Of a stretch of DNA of 20,135 bases, positions 8,505 to 14,762 are shown one piece after another (within the stretch, counting starts at the first letter, position 1; the number at the start of each line of letters is the position of its first letter). The position numbers were made by a program, and so were the translations under genes. The notes under the pieces were generated by a model. It made no database searches and was not told the origin of the DNA. It was given only the letters and a program-made list of their open reading frames with translations. Location: contig JALHLL010000034.1 of the NCBI GenBank assembly GCA_022844575.1, forward strand, positions 1-20,135, written 5' to 3'. The DNA comes from a bacterium (lineage in GTDB: Bacteria; Bacteroidota; Ignavibacteria; Kapaibacteriales; UBA961).

Positions 8505-8939
8505 TTATGACTGCTGTGCTTTTTGTTGCAACTTGGCGGTAATTTTTCCATTAACAAGTTGATTAAACGCATTCACATTCTCTTGCATCAAACCACGAAT
8601 ATTTTCATAATTATCATTAGCGAGTTTCGCCAAATCATCATCGCTCATCTCTTCCAATTTTTTCATGATACGGAATTGATTTCCCATCATATTTCTTAAA
8701 ATAGCATTATTCTGTGTAAGAATTTCAGCAAGCGAGGAAATACCGATAGTAATTTCTTCAAGTTCCGTAAGTGTGTTGTTTTCCATTGAATGTACCCTAT
8801 ACTGTGAATTGTTTGATAAAGATTGAATTGATAAATTTTCTTCTTCTTCTATTTCCCAACTGTATTTTTCTCTTTCGCGTGGCTCGAACGGAGTCATAAT
8901 ACTGCCGAAAATATTTGCTATAATATCCGTTATTCCCAT
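8505..8939 (-). CDS. Hypothetical 144-aa protein, helical/coiled-coil
   Basis: I do not recognise this family. The 144 residues are highly charged and free of Cys, with an amphipathic N-terminus (MGITDIIANIFGSIM), an acidic stretch around 20-36, and a long helix-prone second half from about 55 with regular hydrophobic spacing (LTELEEITIGISSLAEIL, then ILRNMMGNQFRIMKKLEEM). There is no signal peptide or clear membrane span. Its ATG follows the stop codon of the RidA-like gene with no gap, which suggests translational coupling; AGGA in the end of that gene can serve as ribosome binding site. It sits 44 nt before the aminotransferase. Strand, spacing and the shared terminator support a real gene. 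A structural or scaffold role would be a guess. Confidence 0.75.
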   Translation of the reverse strand: MGITDIIANIFGSIMTPFEPREREKYSWEIEEEENLSIQSLSNNSQYRVHSMENNTLTELEEITIGISSLAEILTQNNAILRNMMGNQFRIMKKLEEMSDDDLAKLANDNYENIRGLMQENVNAFNQLVNGKITAKLQQKAQQS

Positions 8940-9377
8940 TTACTTATTTCCTAAAAAAGCAATAACTTTCAGTTCTACGGCTATAGGCGTAGGTAAAGCA
9001 CCTATTTCTATAGTTGTTCTGCACGCATGAACACCGGCAAAGTATTCTGCATACAATTTGTTTACAATCGGGAAATCTTTTTTCATATCCGTAAGGAATA
9101 CCGTAACATCTACTATATCGTTCCAATCCGCTCCTGCATCCTCAAGTACATACCTAATATTCCTGAAAACAGATTCTGTCTGTATTACTATATCATAATC
9201 CTCAATCGAACCGTCATCGCGAAGTGTAACACCCGGAATTGCTTTTTGCCCTCTTTCACGGGGTCCTACACCCGATAAAAACAAAAAATCACCTATTCGT
9301 CGGGCATGAGGATATGCTCCGACCGGCTCAGGTGCACGTTCGGAATTGATTATTTCATTGAGTATCATAGATTCCAT
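8940..9377 (-). CDS. RidA/YjgF-family protein (2-aminomuconate deaminase-like)
   Basis: A RidA-superfamily protein of 145 residues from the ATG at 9377, or 142 from the ATG at 9368. An upstream TTG at 9446 would add residues unlike the family and overlap the divergent promoter, so I reject it. Family marks are PVGAYPHARRIGDFLFLSG near the N-terminus, NIRYVLEDAGADWNDIVDVTVFLTDM in two adjoining parts in the middle, and CRTTIEIGALPTPIAVELK near the C-terminus, whose Arg is the conserved carboxylate-binding residue. The PHARR and GDFLFLSG stretch resembles the 2-aminomuconate deaminase-like branch. RidA proteins hydrolyse reactive enamines or imines released by PLP enzymes, and a PLP aminotransferase lies two genes downstream. 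The actual substrate is not determined. Confidence 0.85.
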   Translation of the reverse strand: MESMILNEIINSERAPEPVGAYPHARRIGDFLFLSGVGPRERGQKAIPGVTLRDDGSIEDYDIVIQTESVFRNIRYVLEDAGADWNDIVDVTVFLTDMKKDFPIVNKLYAEYFAGVHACRTTIEIGALPTPIAVELKVIAFLGNK

Positions 9378-9391
9378 ATCATTATAGTTGG

Positions 9392-9399
9392 CAAAAATA
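9392..9399 (-). promoter_or_regulatory. Possible -7 box for the RidA/aminotransferase operon
   Basis: On the minus strand TATTTTTG fits the TAnnTTTG -7 consensus and lies 15 nt before the ATG at 9377. No good TTG is found at the expected -33 distance, only a T-rich stretch, so support is weak. If real, it excludes the upstream TTG start at 9446. Confidence 0.22.
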
Positions 9400-9424
9400 C
9401 AAGATTCTTTTCGGTGAAAACGTA

Positions 9425-9455
9425 TTGACCACGTACAAACAATCAATTAAATTTG
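9425..9455 (+). promoter_or_regulatory. Possible Bacteroidota-type promoter for the pfk-nadK-pdxJ operon
   Basis: TTG (9425-9427), 20 nt, then TAAATTTG (9448-9455) fits the TTG/TAnnTTTG consensus and lies about 50 nt before the ATG at 9507. The longer string ACGTATTGA at the upstream box is shared with the element before the giant surface-protein gene. Confidence 0.42.
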
Positions 9456-9506
9456 TGAGTAACAAAACGAAAACCATATACTACTCATTATTTGCTTGTT
9501 ATAACT

Positions 9507-10460
9507 ATGAAAAAAATCGGTGTATTTACCCATGGTGCAGATGCCTCCGGCATGAATGCGGCTCTTCGTTCAATTTATCGAATCTGTCATTCACATCATA
9601 TCGAATTGATAGGCATTCGACGTGGTTTAGCAGGATTAACGGAAGCGGATTTTGTGCCTTTTGATCGCAGTATGACAAGCAATATCATCAATCGCGGCGG
9701 TACGGTTTTGCATACAAGTCATTTCCTCGAATTTGAAAACGGAGATATGAGACATAAAGCAGTTGTAAACCTCGAACATGCCGGAATAGAGGGTGTTATA
9801 GGTATCGGTGATGCAACAACCATGAAAGTTCTGTCGCAACTTGCACGTGAACATTCAGTAAAAACAGTAGGCATACCCGCCACCATTGATAATGATTTGT
9901 ATGGCTCAGACTATACGATAGGATTCGACACTGCTATCAATACAGCAACGGAAGCAATAGACAGAATACGTGATACGGCAGATTCGAGTGATAAAGTTTA
10001 TGCAATAGAAGTTATGGGCTCAGAATCCGGCTTTTTGGCAACATATGTAGGGATTGCCTGCGGAGCTGACTATATTGCTATACCCGAAACATTGACGAAT
10101 GTTCATGATTTGTTTCATAAAATCAGTCATGCGAACAGACGATTCATTATCGTCATCGGCGAAGGTGATGAAGTCGGTGGTGCTCAAGAACTCGCCAATC
10201 TGATGAAGGAAGCATATAATCTTGATATCAGAGTAGCGGTACTCGGACATATGCAACGAGGCGGCACGCCCACCGTTCGAGATAGAGTACTTGCCTCTCG
10301 ACTTGGACAAGCGGCTGTTGATGCACTCTTATCGGGTGCAAGCAATATTATGGTTGGCGAAACAAACGGAGAGATTCACCAGACACCTTTACAGATGACA
10401 TTCGAACGCAGAAAAGCACTTAACGAACAATTTGTTCGCTTAGCGGAAATGCTTGGTTAG
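9507..10460 (+). CDS. Phosphofructokinase-family protein with altered nucleotide-site residues
   Basis: A 317-residue homologue of bacterial 6-phosphofructokinase, normal length; I choose ATG 9507 because it gives the family start MKKIGVFT, whereas the longer frame begins with TTG. The fructose-6-phosphate side is largely kept: TIDND (126-130, catalytic D128), EVMG (168-171), E219, R242, H248 and R251 in RVAVLGHMQRGG. R21 and R25, matching effector-site arginines of E. coli PfkA, are present. The phosphoryl-donor side differs from E. coli PfkA: GGDAPG is GADASG, R72 is His, R77 is Glu, and GGDGS is IGDAT with G104 replaced by Ala. R162 is Lys and R171 is Ser. Family membership is certain, but ATP-dependent phosphofructokinase activity is not. 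It may use another donor, be weakly active, or be a second paralogue. It opens an operon with nadK. Confidence 0.85.
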   Translation: MKKIGVFTHGADASGMNAALRSIYRICHSHHIELIGIRRGLAGLTEADFVPFDRSMTSNIINRGGTVLHTSHFLEFENGDMRHKAVVNLEHAGIEGVIGIGDATTMKVLSQLAREHSVKTVGIPATIDNDLYGSDYTIGFDTAINTATEAIDRIRDTADSSDKVYAIEVMGSESGFLATYVGIACGADYIAIPETLTNVHDLFHKISHANRRFIIVIGEGDEVGGAQELANLMKEAYNLDIRVAVLGHMQRGGTPTVRDRVLASRLGQAAVDALLSGASNIMVGETNGEIHQTPLQMTFERRKALNEQFVRLAEMLG

Positions 10461-10506
10461 AACCGAATAATCATTTCATATTCACTTTCCACAGAGAAAT
10501 TTTATT

Positions 10507-11370
10507 ATGAAGGCAAGAATTGCCCTATTTGCAAATTCGGATAAACCGGCTGCCATTTATTGGGCTGAATATTCCGCAAAAAAATTAAAAGAATTTGACT
10601 CGAAGGTTTTTGTTACAGCAAGCGTTGCACAAAAATTCAATGAGGAAATAAAAAGTATAGTAGAAGTAATTGAACTGGAGGAGTTCGAGAAATTTTCCGA
10701 TTTTGTTGTAACTTTCGGTGGTGACGGAACAATGCTTTCCGCAGCAAGAGTACTTATTAACGGCGACATTCCGATAATGGGTGTAAATGTAGGAAAACTC
10801 GGATTTCTTGCCGAATTTTCCGTGAATGAATTAGACGAGGCATTAGGTTCATTAGTAAAGGGAAATTATAGAATTGTTGATAGGGCAATTCTTGAAACAA
10901 CCATCAATGGCGAAACATTATATGCCGTTAATGAATTTGTTATCGAAAAAACGGCTTCACCCAAAATGATAACGGTTCGTGCTGAAGTGGGTGAATATTT
11001 AATTGCCGATTACAGAGCTGACGGAATAATTGTAACAACACCTACGGGTTCGACAGCATATTCTCTCTCATGCGGTGGGCCTATTATTGCGCCTTCAACC
11101 AATGTAATTTGTTTAACACCGATTGCACCCCATTCATTAACAATGCGACCGCTTGTTATTGCGGACACTCTTGAAATCACCCTTACCCTTCAATCGGCAA
11201 TACAACATTCCACTATAGTAGCGGATGGGCAAATAGAACGACAATTAAATGTGGGTGATTCGATAACAATAAAAAAATCGGAAAAGGATGTAAAAATCAT
11301 AAAGCATACACAAACAACGTACTTTGAACTACTCCGAAAAAAATTACTTTGGAGTGCTGAAGGTAATTAA
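10507..11370 (+). CDS. nadK: NAD kinase
   Basis: A 287-residue NAD kinase (ATP + NAD to NADP), the usual bacterial length. The nucleotide-binding GGDGT motif is at 71-75 with the catalytic D73, followed by MGVNVGKLGFLAEF (91-104). The conserved NE pair is N142/E143, and the second signature DGIIVTTPTGSTAYSLSCGG spans 172-191. The C-terminal PHSLTMRPLVI segment is also typical. It lies 46 nt after the phosphofructokinase homologue and 41 nt before pdxJ on the same strand, so the genes probably share a transcript. The enzyme is cytoplasmic and is the normal source of NADP. No anomalies were seen. Confidence 0.96.
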   Translation: MKARIALFANSDKPAAIYWAEYSAKKLKEFDSKVFVTASVAQKFNEEIKSIVEVIELEEFEKFSDFVVTFGGDGTMLSAARVLINGDIPIMGVNVGKLGFLAEFSVNELDEALGSLVKGNYRIVDRAILETTINGETLYAVNEFVIEKTASPKMITVRAEVGEYLIADYRADGIIVTTPTGSTAYSLSCGGPIIAPSTNVICLTPIAPHSLTMRPLVIADTLEITLTLQSAIQHSTIVADGQIERQLNVGDSITIKKSEKDVKIIKHTQTTYFELLRKKLLWSAEGN

Positions 11371-11411
11371 CTACCATAAATACGATAATAACACTTTTAT
11401 ACTCCACCATT

Positions 11412-12158
11412 ATGACGGCTTTAAGCGTAAACCTCAACAAGATTGCTCTATTACGTAATTCACGTGGAAGAAATTTCCCTGATATCGAATCATTTGCCGA
11501 AAGGGCTTTAAAAGCAGGTGCTAAGGGAATTACATTACATCCGAGACCTGACCAAAGACATGCTCGATATACTGACCTCTATTCCATAAAAACAATCGTT
11601 GACGCATTTAATGCAGAATTAAATGTAGAGGGTTATCCTACAGAAGATTTTATTGAGATTGTTGAAGATGTGAAACCGCATCAATGCACATTAGTCCCCG
11701 ATAAACCGAATCAAATAACGTCCGACCATGGTTGGGATATGGATGTTGAAAGTGATTTTTTAGAACCGATAATAAAACGACTTAAAAATAATTCGATAAG
11801 GGTAAGTTTGTTTACCGACCCTAATAATCATACGATTACATTGTGCAAAAAAGCGGGAGCCGATAGAGTTGAATTATACACGGAACAATATGCACATCAT
11901 TATCATACAAAAAACAGAGAACATATAACGGAATCTTACACGCATGCTTCTCGTCAGGCTCATTCCCTCGAGTTGCAAGTAAATGCAGGACATGATTTAT
12001 CCTTAGAGAATATCGGTTATTTATGTTCTCATTGTAGTATACAGGAAGTTTCGATAGGACATGCTCTTATTGTAGAATCCTTCGATTATGGATTTGATGA
12101 GACCATTCGCAGATATGTAGAAATTCTCCATTCTTCATTTCCTCATAATAAAGAATGA
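11412..12158 (+). CDS. pdxJ: Pyridoxine 5'-phosphate synthase
   Basis: A 248-residue PdxJ, the TIM-barrel enzyme that condenses 1-deoxy-xylulose 5-phosphate with 3-amino-2-oxopropyl phosphate in the deoxyxylulose-dependent pyridoxal phosphate pathway. Motifs are SVNLNKIALLRNSRG (5-19), GITLHPRPDQRH (39-50, catalytic H43), NVEGYPT with E73, TLVPDKP (93-99), RVELYTEQYA (152-161), NAGHDLSLEN (191-200, catalytic H194) and EVSIGHALI (212-220). The NLNKIA and HPRPDQRH variants replace the NIDHIA and HLREDRRH of E. coli and are those seen in Bacteroidota and relatives. The last four bases overlap the next gene (ATGA at 12155), which suggests translational coupling. Confidence 0.96.
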   Translation: MTALSVNLNKIALLRNSRGRNFPDIESFAERALKAGAKGITLHPRPDQRHARYTDLYSIKTIVDAFNAELNVEGYPTEDFIEIVEDVKPHQCTLVPDKPNQITSDHGWDMDVESDFLEPIIKRLKNNSIRVSLFTDPNNHTITLCKKAGADRVELYTEQYAHHYHTKNREHITESYTHASRQAHSLELQVNAGHDLSLENIGYLCSHCSIQEVSIGHALIVESFDYGFDETIRRYVEILHSSFPHNKE

Positions 12159-13036
12159 GTTCCGCAAATCCAGAACATCGGAATGCTCTTTTATTATTGA
12201 TTATTACCGCCACATTATGGAGTTTCGGCGGTTTATTAATTAAAATGATTGAATGGAATTCATTTGCAATAGCCGGTGGAAGAAGTTTCTTTGCAGCTAT
12301 TGTATTATGGATTTTTCTTCGTCGCCCTAAATTTACTTGGTCATCTGCTCAACTCGGTGCCGCTATTGCCTATGCCTGTTGTTGCGGACTATTTGTAGTC
12401 GCGACAAAGTTAACTACCGCCGCTAATGCTATAGTATTGCAATATACGGGACCTATTTATGTGGCTCTTTTAAGCGGTTGGTTATTGCATGAAAAAATCA
12501 CCCGTTTGGATTGGATAACCATTTTTATAGTTATAGCCGGAATGGCTTTGTTTTTTGCGGATTCATTAAGTGCTGATGGAATGGCAGGTAATATTATAGC
12601 TATAATAAGCGGTATTTCATTTGCATTTTTGGCACTATTCCTCCGCAAACAAAAGCATGGCTCCCCTATCGAATCATTATTATTGGGAAATATTATCATT
12701 GTTGTTTGTGCTTCACCATGGATGTTTTCTCTTTCGGAAAACACTTCCTCAATTCCCCTATTAAACGGTTTAGATACGACCGGTTTATTTTGGTTAAGTA
12801 TTCTCGGTATCATTCAATTGGGTATTCCCTACATATTGTATGGTAAGGCAATTAAGCATGTAACTGCATTGGAGGCAACTTTGGTTCCGGTTTTGGAACC
12901 TCTTCTTAATCCGTTGTGGGTATTATTGATACAGCATGAAAAACCATCCGGTATTTCGATTATTGGTGGTATTATAATTCTTGGAGCGATGTTGGTGAGA
13001 GGATTTTTAGTTTCAAAAAGTAAGGCTTCTGCTTAA
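12155..13036 (+). CDS. EamA-family (DMT superfamily) membrane transporter
   Basis: A 293-residue integral membrane protein with about ten hydrophobic segments in two EamA halves. The first half starts with LLLLIITATLWSFGGLLIK (about 14-32) and includes the typical ANAIVLQYTGPIYVALLSGWLL; the second half includes GNIIAIISGISFAFLALFLR, and the end LEATLVPVLEPLLNPLWVLL is a classic EamA signature. Members of the drug/metabolite transporter superfamily export amino acids, metabolites or drugs across the inner membrane. The substrate cannot be read from sequence. The start codon overlaps the pdxJ stop (ATGA), so it is co-expressed with pdxJ; a link to vitamin B6 transport is possible but unproven. 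Confidence 0.9.
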   Translation: MSSANPEHRNALLLLIITATLWSFGGLLIKMIEWNSFAIAGGRSFFAAIVLWIFLRRPKFTWSSAQLGAAIAYACCCGLFVVATKLTTAANAIVLQYTGPIYVALLSGWLLHEKITRLDWITIFIVIAGMALFFADSLSADGMAGNIIAIISGISFAFLALFLRKQKHGSPIESLLLGNIIIVVCASPWMFSLSENTSSIPLLNGLDTTGLFWLSILGIIQLGIPYILYGKAIKHVTALEATLVPVLEPLLNPLWVLLIQHEKPSGISIIGGIIILGAMLVRGFLVSKSKASA

Positions 13037-13305
13037 TAAACAGAATTGCAACTGTATCACCACTAGCTGTAAGTGCTTGTCTTTCTCTGTATGGTGAATA
13101 GCTATGATACTTACAATAGTCGGAAGTCTTTTTCATTATTAAAAAACTTTGTATTTTTAGATGTGTGCCATCGTGCATGAAAATCTTAAAGTGTATGTAT
13201 AAAGTATTTTGTTCTGATGTTTTTTCTAACAGGGTCTATAACGTATTAAATAGCCATAGTTAACCTTAGCACCCGTTTACGACAAGTAAACGTTGAGGTA
13301 ACATC
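13037..13305. other. Intergenic spacer after the EamA gene, with a short dyad
   Basis: No convincing gene or intrinsic terminator is seen. A 7-bp dyad, CGTTTAC-GACAA-GTAAACG, lies at 13274-13292 just before the regulator remnant and could be an operator of the former gene, but it is short and may be chance. Confidence 0.4.
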
Positions 13306-13680
13306 TTGACTTTTAAAGACTATAGTAATTTTACAACACTCTATTTTGCATTCGAAAGCATATTTATTCCAATCACACATCAAATAAGAAAAATACAAAA
13401 TTTAGAATGGTATAGAACGATGACGAATAGATTGAATAAGAACAAATCAGCATTTACGACAGTTGATGCTGTCGCAACAATTGAAAATTCCGCACTCAGA
13501 TGTGCAGAGGAAGGTGACAATGAAAAAGCCGCTCATTTTTTTTATGCAGCTGCAATAGAGGCTGAAAAGCACAATATTGATCCGAAGCATATTATAATTT
13601 TATGGAGAGATGCCGGAAACTGTTTTTACCGTTCAATGAAGTTTGTTCAAGGTATAAAAGCACTTGACCATTTTTTATGA
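13306..13680 (+). pseudogene. Truncated remnant of a third TPR-LuxR regulator
   Basis: The 124-codon frame (TTG at 13306; ATG at 13423 is another possible start) encodes only the first TPR-like helices of the regulator family found intact downstream. The segment GDNEKAAHFFYAAAIEAEKH, then IILWRDAGNCFYRS and GIKALDHFL, lines up with KKEEVAQMLRKAAIEAELHN, VNLWRDSGHFFYLS and GIKAFDNAL of the gene at 14763. Similarity ends abruptly at GIKALD, followed within a few codons by a stop. The rest of the TPR array, the coiled coil and the LuxR domain (about 425 residues) are missing. The stop lies 4 nt from the end of a convergent gene that is also cut short. It cannot bind DNA as encoded; a small surviving protein is possible but unlikely to be a regulator. 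Confidence 0.72.
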
Positions 13681-13684
13681 TGTG

Positions 13685-14234
13685 TCACTGCGCAACTTCA
13701 CCCTCAATAACCAAAGGACCAATCGGTACATTGCGGTATGCACTCCAGAAATTTGCATTGATAGCACATAAGACACTATCTGATTGTGTGGTGTCAAGAC
13801 GATACATCATGTCGCCTAATCGTTCTAATCCTGATATGTAAGATTGCCCTTTAATAATACCAAATCGAAGGGTAGGGTCGCCATTATTGATTTCTACGAC
13901 ATGAGCGAGTACATTCATTCTTCCATAAGAACATAGTTTTACTCGCATTCCGGGAGAGAAAACAGTGTCCCAAACTACGGTAAGTTGGGGACTTATCTCC
14001 TCACGGATGCGTTTACTTTCTTCGTGAAGATTTTTTACTCTTTTTTGCAGTTTTTTTAGTTTTTGAGGAAACCGATTTTTTTGCCTTCTTAGCGGTAACA
14101 GTCTTTTTTGGTTTCTTTTTCGCCTCAACGTCTGTAGGCATAACAATCCATGATAAGCAAACAAAAATCATGCTTATGATGGTGATAAAACGCCTTTGTA
14201 TTATAGATTGGGTGTTATACATTCTCCTGCGCAT
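13685..14234 (-). pseudogene. Broken phosphodiester-glycosidase-like (NAGPA/DUF2233) gene, frameshifted and truncated
   Basis: Two overlapping minus-strand frames appear to be one former gene. Frame one (14234-14013, 73 codons) has a signal peptide (RRFITIISMIFVCLSWIV) and a Lys/Ala/Ser-rich linker (AKKKPKKTVTAKKAKKS) before a stop. The adjacent frame (readable up to 14164, ending at 13685) continues with a charged helix (LKKLQKRVKNLHEESKRI) and then DTVFSPGMRVKLCSYG, INNGDPTLRFGIIKGQ, AINANFWSAYRNVPIGP and VIEGEVAQ. The last part resembles the N-terminal portion of secreted phosphodiester glycosidases, which normally run on for well over a hundred residues. Skipping one base in an A-run (about 14050-14100) joins the frames. 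The stop directly after EGEVAQ coincides with the end of the convergent regulator remnant. Family assignment is moderately confident; loss of function is inferred. Confidence 0.65.
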
Positions 14235-14237
14235 TCC

Positions 14238-14420
14238 TTAGGAGTTATCCCCCTTAGGTAGTGAAACGACAAACAATACTAAACGGTACAATTTGGGACA
14301 GATTGTCATAATCAAAAGAATGCTTACTCCAAACAATATAGAGAACGCTAATAACATTGCCACATAAAGATCGAGACTTATTTCGAGAATTCTGGGACTA
14401 TATTTACTAATATGGGTCAT
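14238..14420 (-). CDS. Small hydrophobic protein, 60 aa, doubtful
   Basis: An ATG-started 60-codon frame with a strong membrane segment (LYVAMLLAFSILFGVSILLI, about 18-37) and a second hydrophobic stretch near 46-54. I recognise no family. It ends 3 nt before the start of the glycosidase-like remnant on the same strand, which fits an operon, and its start touches a perfect 15-bp inverted repeat. No good Shine-Dalgarno sequence is visible because the inverted repeat occupies that position. It could be a real small membrane protein, a remnant of a larger one, or chance coding. Confidence 0.4.
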   Translation of the reverse strand: MTHISKYSPRILEISLDLYVAMLLAFSILFGVSILLIMTICPKLYRLVLFVVSLPKGDNS

Positions 14421-14762
14421 TATAATAGTACAAAAAGATGGTTTTTTGTACTATTATCAGAGAAGAACAATGTGTACATAGCAATTTCATCTACAAAATA
14501 TAAATAAACTTATACTCTCTATTGCTGTTTACAAGTAACTCTTCCGATGTGCAAACTACAAATCTTAACCAATACGACCTTTTGACTATCGAATTCTAAA
14601 GATTTGGTATTTTGCTCTTCGGCTTACATGTCGAACTTAAGAAAACCCATTTCAAATACTTTTATGCTAAGTAAAATGGAACTTTCCTTGACAAAAGATG
14701 GTACATAAGGTGTGTAATACCACTACACCTGAATCAAACAATAAAAAACGAATATAGCTATT
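14421..14762. other. Divergent intergenic region before the first intact TPR-LuxR regulator
   Basis: Apart from the inverted repeat at its left end, this AT-rich stretch has no credible gene. TTGACA at 14688-14693 resembles a -35 box, with TGTAAT at 14713-14718, but the 19-nt spacer is long. GGTGT and ACACC form a small dyad at 14709-14729. The regulator promoter presumably lies here but I cannot place it with confidence. Confidence 0.35.
14422..14457. repeat. Perfect 15-bp inverted repeat with 6-nt loop
   Basis: ATAATAGTACAAAAA (14422-14436) pairs perfectly with TTTTTGTACTATTAT (14443-14457) around GATGGT. It lies immediately before the start codon of the 60-aa minus-strand frame at 14420. 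No T-run follows on either strand, so it is not a standard terminator. It could be an operator, a translation-blocking hairpin, or the trace of a small mobile element. Confidence 0.8.

Noticed and set aside
9378..9446. Longer RidA-like start at TTG 9446
   Set aside because: The added residues do not resemble the family, the codon is TTG, and it would cover the probable divergent promoters; ATG 9377 or 9368 is better.
9492..9506. Longer phosphofructokinase start at TTG 9492
   Set aside because: The family N-terminus MKKIGVFT begins at the ATG at 9507.
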